Source: Polymyxa betae
Taxonomy: Eukaryota; Endomyxa; Phytomyxea; Plasmodiophorida; Plasmodiophoridae
DNA length: 64,000 bases
NCBI GenBank assembly: GCA_003693705.1
Contig: RBZT01000846.1
Location: forward strand, 1-64,000
Direction: 5' to 3'
The position numbers and the translations under genes were made by a program. The notes below the pieces were generated by a model. It was given only the letters and a program-made list of their open reading frames with translations, had not been told where the DNA came from and searched no databases. Shown here piece after piece: positions 33,619 through 44,874 of the stretch. Numbering within the stretch: position 1 is the stretch's first letter; each line of letters opens with the position of its first letter.

Positions 33619-34507
33619 CAAGAGCGTTCGCGCGTAATGGGAATTAGGGCTGCTATCGAGCGATTTCCCAACCACAATGGCTTGTGCCTGTGGTCAGGAG
33701 TCATGGTCAGTAATATCATCACGCTCACGCCGGAATCGGCTATGATCGCAAGAGAAGCTTCTCTGAGGTGATCTACCCGAAGCCATTCACTTTTTTCTTA
33801 TTTTCAGATAGAACTGGTATCAATGCACCTGGCCGAAACGCACGTTTGTTTTGTACATGTTCTAAATGGTTTAATGATATCTTTAGATTTGAATAGAGAG
33901 GGGCAAAACTCGAATCCATCGTCGCGAATGTCTTCGTGGGAATCCCCGGGTCGCTGGAACTGCTGATTGAACGTTGAATGCAGCCGTTTCTAAAACTGAA
34001 TCCATAACCTGCTCAGAGCCTGGCAATACAAAAAGCGGTTTGCAACCTACTCTAACCTATCAAGTGAATATTGCAGTTCGATCTTCGCTAGAATGGCTTG
34101 GTATGGAAGATGACTCTGTGACGGCGTCGAATGGGAGTTGGTACGATCGGGAAGCTGCAGAAGCAGCGACTTCTACTGACAACTATAAGCTTCTACATCA
34201 ACTAAGAGTTGATAATCGAAGCTATAGCGACGGCGATACAATGACATCGTTCACCTGCTGGCAACGATGAACTATGCATACGCATTGGCAAACATCAAGC
34301 GAATTGTGATGAAAGCAGAAGCCGCCCGAACCGCTTCTTGGCTCGACTTTCCATTGTTGAAATTCGACCAGCTCAACTCGAATCAGAGCTCTGCCTGCGA
34401 CCTCTACAGTCTTATCAGATATTCAACGTTCAGATTCGCACACAGTTCAGGCAAGTTGGTTAAAAATCAACGATTTGGATGTATTTACGGATATAATAAG
34501 GTGCCCT
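33619..34507. other. Spacer between the tandem ZIP genes, possible exon remnants
   Basis: About 890 bp. Two plus-strand frames, 33974-34270 and 34267-34599, carry fairly protein-like pieces (LEWLGMEDDSVTASNGS and LLATMNYAYALANIKRIVMK), but I could not link them by a convincing splice, and the second runs into the 3' end of ZIP copy 2. A small gene is possible but not supported well enough to call. Confidence 0.35.
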
Positions 34508-35755
34508 CTAGGCCCAATACGCCAAGACAGCCATCGATGCAGCGCCACAATACAGAGCCAGCATGTTCATCATCTTGTATTTTGGGCGAAAGTTTTTGAA
34601 TGTCTCATTATGGTTGACCTAACCAGGAGCATTAGCGAGCGCTAAGACAAAGTACGTTGGTCGAATGCAGACCTCGGTAGACAATAACTCAGCATAAGTA
34701 TTGTATAGCAGAATACCAGCTCTACCAGAGGATGAACAAACGATAGAGGAAAGTGAACGAGACTTACGATAACGAGTTCAAGATGCCTTCCGCTAAAATC
34801 GCACCACTTGCATTTTCATTATAAGAGGTCCGAATACCGATGCCGATCATCATCCCGATCGGCGTGGTTAATGGGTAGATCAGACCCATCACGAAGAACT
34901 TGAATATGGCACCACTCTCAAGTTTTGCAATCAGGGCACCGAGAGCGAGCCCCTCGAAGAATTGATGGAAGCAGATAGCGGTCAAGAGGGTCTTGAACGT
35001 ATTGAGATCGCCGGTCACGCCTAACGATAACCCGATGATAATGGAATGAAAGATGATGCCAGCCTCTAATATCATGGTCGATATTCCTTGCGAGCGTCGA
35101 TGCGATTCGGTTTCCAATTGTAGCACTTCGCTGCCATGAGGGTGCGGGACATCGGGCTTGATAACAACCGGCGACGGCGGTGGAATGCCATGCGAATGCG
35201 TCACGCCTGCTGCTAATTCTATCGATTGCGCAATGAACGATGATGCTAATGCAAACACGCCGACAAAGGCGCCTCCGTAAGTGGCCCAGCCTTCAGGAAG
35301 GCATTCCGACGTGAACGATTCGAATGCGTCGGGAATTAAATGGCACCATCCGGTCGCAGCTATCACTCCAATTCCGAACATTTTTATGATCTAGAAGTAT
35401 GATGTTTTATTCGTGCTGCTGAATGCAATGTTGGGTTGCGCATACCTGAAGGATTCTGGCAAAGAACGGCTCATGGGCTTTTGTCCCCAGAGCGAGTGTC
35501 GAAAAGATTCCTGCTCCAGAACAGCCCAAGACGATGAAGATTCCGGCGATGTGCCAGGGCATGGAATATTCGTCAATCTGTGAGGCCTCACAAGAAGCGT
35601 CTAAAGATGCCATCAGCAGGTAACTCCCAACACTATAGATAGATCAGACCTGACGTAGCTTCGGGCAGCACCTCCGTTGAGTTAGTTTGGGCATCGCTAA
35701 AGCCACCAGCCAGCAACACTATTAACGCTATCTGATAAACCAGTTGACGTTCCAT
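34508..35755 (-). CDS. ZIP-family zinc/metal transporter, copy 2
   Basis: Tandem paralogue of the gene at 32362-33618 in the same orientation and with the same exon layout. ATG 35755 opens a signal peptide (LVYQIALIVLLAGGFSDAQ). The exon joining TSDASCEASQIDEYS leads to TM1 (WHIAGIFIVLGCSGAGIF). GVIAATGWCHLIPDAFESF is identical to copy 1, the His loop is shorter (GVTHSHGIPPPSP), TM4 has FHSIIIGLSLG, TM5 has CFHQFFEGLALGALIAKL, and the end reads AGILLYNTYAELLSTE and AVLAYWA with TAG 34508-34510. Metal-binding His/Ser/Glu positions are all kept, so both copies look functional. The loop and signal peptide have diverged most. Confidence 0.8.
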
Positions 35756-36495
35756 TCGTATTTCGCAAAAGAACGTCCACTGGAACAAGATAAAGTTAAA
35801 AGCAGAGTAGTGCTAGCCCTTCCGGCCGCCGGCGTACTGCATTCGATCGGATCCAGGCGTACCCAAGAATCAACAGACGGATGCTGTACGATAGATGCAG
35901 CTCATAACTACTTGACGCGTTGTTAGATGGGCTGGATAAGCGGGGCCTCTCCCTATCTCTCTCTGTCTCTTGATTCAGCTCATGACTACGTACTTGAGGA
36001 TTGAGATAGGCGGGGCCTTTCTCTGTCTCTGGATTCGTTACAGGTTTAGGTAGGCAGACGCTTCGCCTCTCTAGGTAGTCTCTACATCGACAGGATAACG
36101 AGCTGGATAGGCCTGTTGCTTTGCCTGTTTAGTGGCGATGGCGAGGAGCCCCATTGGGTCGTGTCAGCGCGAATGAATGCACCCGCGCTTTGAATCCGAA
36201 CCGACAACTCGAGCGCAACTGGAACCGCCTTTATTAGACACCAATCTCGCTGTCTGATAAAAATTCAAACTTCCGATTTACAAAAATCAGCACTTTTAAT
36301 GCTGTGAACAGTTTTCAACAGGCCACATTTAAAAAGGCATACGATTTAATTTGACAATATATTTGCGATTCGGCCACTTTTTTGTCATAAAAACAGAATT
36401 ATCAGGAATCCTCTATTCATGCAGATGAGCACCAGTTCGAAAACTGGAATGCCTTCAAAGTTTATGATGGAAATGACCGTATAGGAGTATTACCT

Positions 36496-36584
36496 GCACG
36501 CAATGTGGAAGCAAAACTAACGTGCTAAAAAGCTACTCCTACCGTAGGCTGGATGGCACGCAATCTGGAAGCAAAACTAATGTG
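36496..36584 (+). repeat. Direct repeat, two 29-bp copies with 60-bp period
   Basis: Copies at 36496-36524 and 36556-36584 (gcacgcaat[g/c]tggaagcaaaactaa[c/t]gtg) differ at two positions. The intervening 31 bp are not repeated again. Confidence 0.8.
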
Positions 36585-37010
36585 AAAATTAGATCAAGAT
36601 CTGTGGGCTTTGTCGGATTCCGTCACAGCCTTCGGGTCCTGGAGCCCAGAATTCTATTGAATTGAAGCATTCTGGTTACAGCTTGCAACGGCTACGCGTG
36701 ATTCGTAGAATCGAGACGAGTGCTACAGCGATACTGAAGTTACTTCAATTACGGCATTCGTCGCTGGAGGCAACAGCAGCACGTACTGAGATCATCTTGA
36801 GTCCTTTGTTCTTCCGGGTTGGATGCTTCTCAACCACAACGCCTTAGCTGTTTCTCAACTTGATATATTCAGCCGTCTGGAACAGTGACTTAATTCATAG
36901 AATCAGGTCAGGAGACTCTGCTTTCAGGCGAACGTTGTCTTGAAGAAACACGAATTTGAAAAAATTCCATAGTTGTTAAGACGCTGTCTGTTATGAACCA
37001 ACTCTTACAG

Positions 37011-37018
37011 TATAAAAG
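37011..37018 (+). promoter_or_regulatory. TATA-box-like element
   Basis: TATAAAAG, about 330 bp upstream of the HNH-like reading frame and about 160 bp upstream of a 42-codon frame. Such a clear TATA word is not obvious upstream of the neighbouring genes. Function is inferred only. Confidence 0.25.
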
Positions 37019-37107
37019 ATACAACTATGGGGATGGAATTGAATGGATTGGATTTTCTAGTTTGTTGATTTTGTCAACGGGCGGCGCGGTGACCCTCGCG
37101 CAAGGCA

Positions 37108-37140
37108 GGTAGATATTGAGGCGAAGCCTCAATATCTACC
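37108..37140. repeat. Perfect inverted repeat (15-bp stem, 3-nt loop)
   Basis: GGTAGATATTGAGGC, loop GAA, then its exact reverse complement. There are no mismatches in the stem. It sits about 205 bp upstream of the HNH-like gene. Confidence 0.95.
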
Positions 37141-37344
37141 AGGGGACTCTTACTACCAGTTTCATACAACTATGGGCGATGTATATGGAGAAGAAGGAAC
37201 TTATAATGCAGAAAACCAATGCAAGACAAAGGACACGAACAAAGGAGACAAGAGCTATTCAACGAGAGCAGAGTTGTTGATCAAGAAACGGCGTTGATGG
37301 AATTGAGCTACCCTCAGTCGACCATGTAACGAGATTTTATTCGG

Positions 37345-38174
37345 ATGCAGAATAATGACACGTCTGTTCTAAGATGCACCTTATTACAGCGTATTAGTGG
37401 GTTTCCAGATTATTTTATCGACTTCAATGGAAATGTTTATAGTAGAAGAGGGGAGTTAAAACTCACTTGGACATTAATGGTTATAACATTGTGGTTGTAT
37501 ACAAGAACAAAATACGATACACTCGGAAAGTTCATAGATTAGTCGCCCAGACTTTTATTGATAATCCTTATAATCGACCAGCGGTTGATCATATTGACCG
37601 AAATAAAGTGAACAATAACGTGGATAATTTAAGATGGGTAACAATTCAGAAAAATGGTCATAACAGAGTCGATAATAACGAGCACCTAAATATCATGAAA
37701 AGGAATGATAGAGGTTATAGGGTTCAGTTTTCGTTCCATTGAGTTTCGAGATGCTATACAGGAAATGATTGACAGCAACGAAGAAATATGTCAAGTTTTC
37801 GTGGATCTTTATGGAAACGATATGAAACGCATAGCACGAACTCAATATTGGAAATATCAGTTGATCATNNNNNNNNNNNNNNNNNNNNNNNNNNAAACCC
37901 GAAACGAGCTTCTACACCTCCTATCAATGCTCAAAGGGACATTGTAGCATATTCCTACAATCATGAGAACAGGAAGACCGAGCGCCTTATCATTCATAAA
38001 GTTCGGGAGGTTATGGACGATCTGACGAGGAGGAAGGTCATGTCCATGAGTGATTACCCTTATATCAGAGAATTATTTGCCGACTATAACATCAACGAGG
38101 TTCAAATTCGGCGCAATCTTCGTCGTGGCGTTGTTGTTGTCTCTGAACAAACTACGAAGGCTGTGTCTCCGTAG
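37345..38174 (+). pseudogene. Broken NUMOD4/HNH-type homing endonuclease
   Basis: ATG 37345 opens a NUMOD4-like N-terminus (GFPDYFIDFNGNVYSR). Then the frame shifts (about 37460) into an HNH_3-type core: GYNIVVVYKN, KVHRLVAQTFIDNP, AVDHIDRNKVNNNVDNLRWV, with the catalytic H-N-(N)-N pattern VDHIDRNKVNNN. Near 37725-37735 the frame shifts again into a helical C-terminal part (SIEFRDAIQEMIDSNEEICQ), which runs into an assembly gap. After the gap a third frame (DIVAYSYNHENRKTERLIIH ... RELFADYNINEVQIRRNL) ends at TAG 38172-38174. No introns explain the shifts. NUMOD4-HNH proteins are typical of phages and giant DNA viruses and rare in nuclear genomes. This looks like a decayed or mis-assembled foreign gene. 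Sequencing error next to the gap is the main alternative. Confidence 0.7.
37869..37894. other. Assembly gap (26 N)
   Basis: A run of 26 N inside the HNH-like region. The true gap size is unknown, so the frame relation across it cannot be judged. Confidence 0.99.
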
Positions 38175-38301
38175 ATTGTAACATTACAATAAGGTGGAAG
38201 AGGACACCTTCGTCGTGACTGGGAGGCGTCGCGGGTTTTCTGTCGCTCTCTTTCTACACATTTCACATCTGGCGCCCTATCTTGCTGAGTCTGATTTTCA
38301 A

Positions 38302-38539
38302 ATGTCGGGCGTCTCGGGGTTCTTGAAGTTCGCTGTCAAAGAGCTGTCCAAGCCGCATATGTGGCCATTCGTGGTGGGTGCCGTCGTCACCGTGACCGGA
38401 GCTGCCATGATTCCCATTTCTGACGAAGACGTCAAGAAGAGCAGTGAGTAGAAGTTCGTGAATGCATTCAAACATCGAATACTCATGAATTTCAGAGTTA
38501 ATTCACCCTAACCTTGGCCATGAACATGGCAAACACTAA
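38302..38539 (+). CDS. Small mitochondrial inner-membrane protein, ATP synthase subunit j-like
   Basis: Two exons, 61 residues. ATG 38302 gives an amphipathic start (SGFLKFAVKELSKPHMWPF), one membrane helix (VVGAVVTVTGAAMIP), then DEDVKKS. The donor GTGAGT at about 38446 joins an acceptor TTTCAG to KLIHPNLGHEHGKH with TAA 38537-38539. The layout 'K..KP..WPF-V-GA' then one helix and a polar C-terminus matches fungal Atp18/subunit j and the related 6.8-kDa proteolipid, which sit at the ATP-synthase dimer interface. Such small proteins diverge fast, so the family call is tentative while the gene itself is convincing. Confidence 0.55.
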
Positions 38540-38619
38540 ACCAATACAATTTTGCGATAATCGCCAATATGTTTGGGCAAGTTACTACATTCGGTTTGCA
38601 CAATTTTTTCATGATCATT

Positions 38620-41600
38620 TTAGTCAGCACTCTTAAATCCAGAAACTTCTTTCATAAGTTCGGCTAACTGAGAAGTTCTTTCTACACGGACGATGAATTC
38701 TTGGAATTCCTTACATAGCATGGCCTTTGGAATATGAGACCGGATCGTTATGAACAACCGAACAGCAGTTCGAAGGATAGTCACAGAAGCGTCCTGCGTC
38801 GCCTCCGTTTTCGCTAACCGAAGCTGATCTTTAATGCTCTGCAATAAGGTTTAGTGATTTCGAAATGTGAATTTCAAGAGAATTTACATCCAGGAATCCA
38901 GAGATCAGCTGTGGCAACAATGACAGCAAACAATCTGGAACTTTGGAGCACAACGCGAGCAATATGTGATATACGGTCAACTGAACATCTTGTTCATCCG
39001 ATAATCCCCGGCCTACAGATGGGTGGTTCACAAGTGAAACAGATTAGACAAAAACACACGAACATAGCACCGCGTCCAGCTCTGAATACTGCTGAATATA
39101 TTCTGTATGATGTAAAGCAAGCGATTCGAGACATGAGAATGCAGCCCTTCTTAACGGAATGCCATCGTCGATCTTCTGTTTGAAAGGACCGAAATCCAGC
39201 TAGAGTTGAGTTAAAACGATGAAACAATTTGTCTTTTTTTGACTTGCCATTCGTATCAGCGAAGGATCTATTTGAGTTTGTAGGATAACATGAGGAAGAA
39301 TGAAATCAGGAATCTTTGCCAGCAGTGTTCTCCGGTTCGGGTCCTTCAATAAAGCGTTCATAATTATCAGTGCATGCCGACGAGTAGAAAGATCATCGTC
39401 TGACAGCAGCTCGATGAAATCGTCGAGGCAATTGGAGAGGTCTACATAGGAACAATATGTCTGAAAATGGAATTGAGGATGGGATGAGGCACATACCAAT
39501 AGTAGGTGAAATATATCGAAGAGTTCCCATCATGACCGAACGAACGTTTGCCGATGGCGATTTAAGACTCGAAAGGACCAATTTGTTTACCTCTGGATTG
39601 GCAAACAGTAGCCCCAAACATTGGCTAAGAATGTTGCGAACGCCCTAAGTATTGAATAAATATCAGAACAGAATGCAAGAAGGGTCTCAACTTCATCATC
39701 TGAGTACGAAAACGTTATCAGCATCGGGACCAGATCGTCCGGAAGATCTACAGTGGTTTGTCCAAGGGATACAAGCATCTGTGAAGAGATCATCAGTACC
39801 GAGAAACAAGGCATCGTCAAGTCAGCAACTTGTTTAAAGCTGTTGAGTATAAGGTAACGATGACGATCGTTGGTGCTCATTTGCTTCACAATTAGCGGCA
39901 TTGTAGCGCCATGACTGCCAATGCTGAGTTTGCCTAAGTTCAACGGTTATGGCAGGAAAGGATATCGCTACAGACAAACCTAAAGCGACGGAGGCGGCAA
40001 TCTTGCACTCGTCTGAAGTGTCATCAAAACTCTGAAGAAGCTGACTCGGAAGCTGTTCAATTTCTGCAATGATTCAGGGTACGCCTTCTTGGACCCAAAT
40101 CGTGCTTACTCTGAAGATTAACGCGTTCGCCCACAAGACCAACAGCGTGCAAGCTCCTAAGCCTCTCTTCTGGTGATTTTGAGCGTATGCCAGGTAGTAA
40201 AACATCGACAACAGCTGTGATCATTAAGTGATTTTAAACGTAGAAAACTCGAAACTACCGCTTAAAGCAGGAGCTTGATCGGAAGGTTGACAGCAAATGA
40301 TCGCAGCAAGAAGGAAGCTTTGATTCTTAACTGTAGAAACAGAACATGACGAGCAATTGGTGTCAAGAACGCTTTGGAACAATGAATCTTTAGAAAACTT
40401 CGACGACTGGGGCGATTTGGTGGCTAAGCATTGCATTAACAGCGACAATGCGTTCAAGGTCATGTTCTAAGAGCAAAAACAACTCAGAGATATTTTAAAT
40501 CCACAAACAAACCTTACAGGCAACGAGCTATTTTTGAGTAGTGCGGAGCATCGGGATATGAAGTCATTATAATCGATGAATGAATCCAGAACGAGTCCAG
40601 AATTCAGAATACTTTGAACAAATTCCAGCATATTATAAAGGATTAGATCACACAATTGCAGATCTCCGCAGTCAATGTCTAGAAGCAAAGTGAGCGAAAT
40701 CGGGCGTGACCGTAACAGACGATTTACAATTTAAGAGCGTTCCAATGCATAATTTAGCGTTCTCTAAGCCAACTGTATTCAATCGACCGTTGATACACAG
40801 CATTATCGCTTGAGCCGATTGATATCGGAGGGAGCTTGAGTTCTTTCTTAGGAAAGAGCACAAGCGATTCAAAGAAGCCGAGCTAGTTAGCACCCCGAGG
40901 TCTACAATCGATATCAAACGTTTGAAATGTCATCGTAACTAAGAAATACCAAGAGGGGGTGTTCGTTTGGCGATTCGGATTACTGCATCAAGAGCTGACA
41001 GTTGAGTTACCTGTTGCACTTTATAAGCAAAGGAGGTTAGGACGGAGTTCAAAATCACCTCATTATTCAGCCTGGAGTCTATAATCTGGAATACAGCGGC
41101 AACGGATGCAGGATCAAGGTCGCCGGATTTAAAGATGATAATGGATATGGCCTTCATTGATGCTTCTTTGATCCGCTGATCTACATCCTTACAAAAGATT
41201 TCATTATAAAAAAAATGCTGTTTCAAAACAAAAATACCTGCAGCATAAATTCTTCTAAAATCCTCTTATAGAGCTGAAGAATGATCTGGCTATCTGGAGG
41301 AATAAATTGATGAACAACTTGATTTGCTGAATAGAGATTACCTTTAGCCGTCAATATTTCAACTAATAAACCGCAAAGTCCAATGGCATCGGACCGCATT
41401 CTTGCAGAATCATTTGCAAGCTGGCTGATTCCAGCTTGTGCAATGTTCGGAAGATCTAAGCCAAGTTTTAGATTCATATCACGGAATGAATAAAATGAAA
41501 CATCACGCGAGGCCAAGTCAGGAGAGTCATGTAAACGTCGTTCGGTATCCCCCGAGACCCGAGACAAAAGACCAGAGAAGCAGCAAATTATGCCATGGCG

Positions 41601-43908
41601 AATACAGGGGGATGCAGTTGTACTCTCGAACAAGTTGAGCAGCATTGGAATGGTTCTAAGCGATCCATTACGTTGAACATAACTAAGGGGCTGTTCTTAC
41701 AGGAATAGCTGAGATTCTTCAATCTGTTTGATGCGGGCAAACTCTCGAATGATTTCAAACACCTGCAGTAGAATCTGAGTAGAATAAGATTTTTGCGATC
41801 CTAATTAATCATTGATTAATTGCCTGTTCGTCTTTCTCGCGAGTTAGAGCATTAGATAGCATCGGCAATGTTGACATAAATGTGACGGAATTAATTTCTG
41901 CATGGCATGTTTTCAGAAGCTGACTGAAAGTCAGGAAAGCCTGGTAAATTCAGGATGATGAAACTATATCAGCAATCAATGTTACTTGTGTTTTCACAGT
42001 GATGTCTCGATCACGAATGCAACGGTATATGGTATCCAGAAGTTCAGCAAAGAAACCATCAACATACTCTGACGTCACATGAGTGCCCGAAAACAATACA
42101 ATTCCAGGAAAGGTTACCATTTCTGGCGTTGGCGATGAAAGCGCTGAGAGCCATAAAGGCGCTCTTTCGAACTTTAAAGGACTGATCGTTGACATCATTA
42201 AATTCGTCACCAATCACTTCATCGCCCCAGTCGCCATCCTGTATAAAAGAGCCCTTGAGAGCCAGGACCACCAGAGCACTGAACTTACGTCAAATCCATC
42301 ATCAGTGACCATTTCTCCACCGTCATCAGTTCTCTCAGTATCCTTCCATTCACTGTCAGAGACTAAAAAACTCGGATTTTGCAAAAAACCATTTGTGCGA
42401 TAAAGTTCGGATCATATTTGGCGAAAGCGCAACAAGCAGATAGCATTTCGGAATAGAACGGAGATGAATCATTTGGGCAGGATTTAAAAATAGCCTCCAT
42501 TGCCTAAACACAGTCATGAACAGAGCATCATTTGTAAGGCTCTATAACCTGAATACAGGTTTCTCGTAAATCATCAGCGAGGCCCTGTTGTGAAGCAATT
42601 TGCAACGGTTTCGAGTCCGTTGACGAAACCTGTACTAATAAAGGAACAACACGGGGAATCCATGGAGATACGGAAAGTGCAGCAACACGGCAAATCACTT
42701 TGTTGAATCATTAGAACATGTTTGTTCAAAACCAATGCAATTCCGACCTCCAATACACTGGATGTAATTGTATAATGAATTGCCGGATAACGAATTCGAA
42801 CCTGGCACCAGAATTCAGTACAAAACGAAAAGATATATCGCAAAGCCAAATACCGAAATGTTCTATCTGATCAATGATGACAGAAAACATTTTCTCGAAT
42901 CGCTCAGGTGGAAGAATGGGAGCCAATGCGCCGAATGTATTCAAAACTCGCTTTTGCAGAGCAAATCGGCCATTTGAGTTAAGCAGGTTGAGAAGCTGCC
43001 AATGCGATAAGCTTATAGCCATAGCCTAAGAATTGGTTCTACCTGCTTCGATATAGTGTCGTGATATTCAGGCAACGCATCGCCGAACCGCTTCAGGACA
43101 TCGCGTAATAGATCAATGCAGACTAGCTGAATATCTACAGTACACAGGGTACTCAGCAACAGCATGACAAGATAGTATACGGCGACCTAGGGATAAAGGA
43201 GCATTGACAACACTGGATGGAAGCGTTGTCGAGCTGAAGGTGGGCGAATTCGCATCGCTACGAATACCGGCGAGTATGAGAGGTACTAAAGTGCTAGAGA
43301 ATTTTTGATCTACAGATCTGAGAAAATTCTCAAGCAACTTAAAGAGCAAGACTGACTCGAGTGCGGCGGCAACGAATTGACAATGGTTCGAATTCCGATC
43401 GAATAGATGTCACGAAGTTCGGGATTTCCGATGAAAACAAGTTCGCCTAAAAAACTCAATTAACTCGGGTGCGCACGTGCTGAATACAGGACACAACTTA
43501 GTCTCTGCGATATAGTAATAATCTGATCCAGTGAGAACTTGGGGACGATAATCGACAGACTATCATTCAAGTTAGCGCGATGTTGACCGTTTTGTATCAT
43601 CACACCATTTAACAGCAACCGATTGCACATCAGATGACTGTATTACGAGTCAATAATGAGTATTTAGTCAATATAAAAAAAGGAATACTTGATCATTGAA
43701 TTGGCAAAGGATTGCATCAGTGATCCTAGCCTGAAGAGCTCTATCGATATTATCCAGGCCATCCAAAGCCATAATCATATCGTTCGTTGCCATGAACCTC
43801 TCATCTTTATCATGGTGTTTGCTCTAACAGAAACCGATCAGACCCAGATGAGGCCATCCCCGATTTCCTTACGAGCTGTAGCAAACGATCGATCTCTGCC
43901 AACGACAT
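38620..43908 (-). CDS. CAND1: CAND1 (cullin-associated NEDD8-dissociated protein, TIP120)
   Basis: Long HEAT-repeat protein in about 25-30 short exons. It exchanges substrate-receptor modules on unneddylated cullin-RING ligases. The N-terminus splices MSLAEIDRLLQL to KDERFMATNDM, the family's hallmark 'DKDxRFMATNDL' block. Landmarks follow in order: the acidic segment before SFKVRKSAFMALSAFIANAR (about 42200-42140), HEAT repeats throughout (SLNRLCSFLRKNSSSLRYQS at about 40860), PLIVKQMSTNDRHRYLILNS (39900-39840), the histone-fold-adjacent block with SLIRM and a GPFK-IDDG-type exon (39250-39180), CSKVPDCLLSLLPQL (38950-38900), and the end RTSQLAELMKEVSGFKSAD with TAA 38620-38622. Length is near the usual 1,230 residues. 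The order and spacing make identity firm. Exon borders are not all resolved. Confidence 0.85.
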
Positions 43909-44204
43909 GGCTTTAAACCAAATGCTGAGAAAATGCCGTAATTCAACATCATTTCAAAATGGTGACGAAACTGTATTTATTTCACAGAGACCATCACGCG
44001 ATGCTCCTCACTAACAGACAACAAGCTGATGGCATGATCGTCGTAACGCAATGCAGTCAGCGGGCTCCTTTTAGAAAGATACAAGAAAGTTGAATTGAAC
44101 TCGCGACTTTCTCCACTTTAGAAAAAAGCGCGCAGTTGTTTTTCTTCAATTTCTGTAAAAGTTGCGCTCTTTTGTAAATCGTCGTGTCGAAGGGTTCGAA
44201 GTCG

Positions 44205-44811
44205 ATGGCATCGTCGTCCCAGAGATACAAGCCATTGGCTGCCTCGCGACCCGAACGTCGCGTATACCAACATAATGGCCATGTTGTATTTGAATGGAAG
44301 CAATCGCTAGATGGAGTGGAAGTTTTCATTCGGCCTCCCGAAGGTCAATCCTTGCGATTGGTGAGAATCTCGTAGTGAACGGAAAGGCAGGTGTTCGCGC
44401 TCGCGATCTCGATATCGAAATCAAGCCGAACCACCTGCGAGTTGGTCTCAAAGGAAACCCGCCTTTCATGAATGAAGACCTGTTTAGTACTGTCGTCGTT
44501 AAAGACAGTCTCTGGACCATGGATAACGGAGAAGTTTGCATCGATTTAAAGAAGGCTTTGATCGGCGAAACCTGGAATTCTGTCTTGAAAGGCAAAGGCG
44601 CATTAGCTGTTGCCGATGCTGATATTGAGAAGAAGCAGATGATGCTGGAACGATTTCAATCCGAGGTACGAAAATACTTGAGCACAGATTCTCGTCTGAT
44701 GAAGTATTATAGCATCCAGGTTTTGATTTTTCCAATGCAGATTTTGCAGGTGTCGCTCCAGATGCAAGACAATTTATGGGCGGAATGGATTATAACCGTA
44801 TCGATAAATGA
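44205..44811 (+). CDS. NUDCD2: NUDCD2-type CS-domain co-chaperone
   Basis: Three exons. The CS (p23-like) beta-sandwich starts VVFEWKQSLDGVEVFIRPPE and joins over a roughly 44-bp intron to GVRARDLDIEIKPNHLRVGL, then KGNPPFMNEDLFSTVV, KDSLWTMDNGEVCIDLKKA and ETWNSVLKG. The C-terminal tail is diagnostic: KKQMMLERFQSE spliced to HPGFDFSNADFAGV, then MGGMDYNRIDK and TGA 44809-44811. NUDCD2 works with Hsp90 to stabilise LIS1 and HEAT/WD proteins in dynein and cohesin pathways. Start ATG 44205 gives about 30 residues before the domain. The next gene converges with a 63-bp spacer. Confidence 0.78.
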
Positions 44812-44874
44812 AAGGAGAAGATGTATTACCAAACTACAGAACAACAATGACAATGCTGCAGATTTAGTCCCCCA

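Larger units (their letters stand above)
35756..37340. other. Gene-poor island with repeats and a hairpin
   Basis: About 1.6 kb without a supportable gene. It holds a pyrimidine-rich imperfect repeat region (35930-36130, recurrent ctctctgtctct and ggggcct words), a 60-bp-period direct repeat (36496-36584), a TATA-like element (37011-37018), a perfect hairpin (37108-37140) and a 42-codon frame from ATG at about 37171. It precedes a broken HNH-endonuclease-like gene. Confidence 0.55.

Noticed and set aside
33559-33771. Plus-strand 70-codon frame with a start near 33559
   Set aside because: Antisense to the signal-peptide exon of ZIP copy 1. The minus reading has a signal peptide and splices into a full transporter.
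35930-36130. Possible CRISPR or satellite array
   Set aside because: Only imperfect pyrimidine-rich words recur, with no regular unit or spacer length.
43113-43400. T-loop-like GGTTCGAATTCC near 43385 (possible tRNA)
   Set aside because: It lies within CAND1 coding sequence and no acceptor or anticodon stems can be folded around it.
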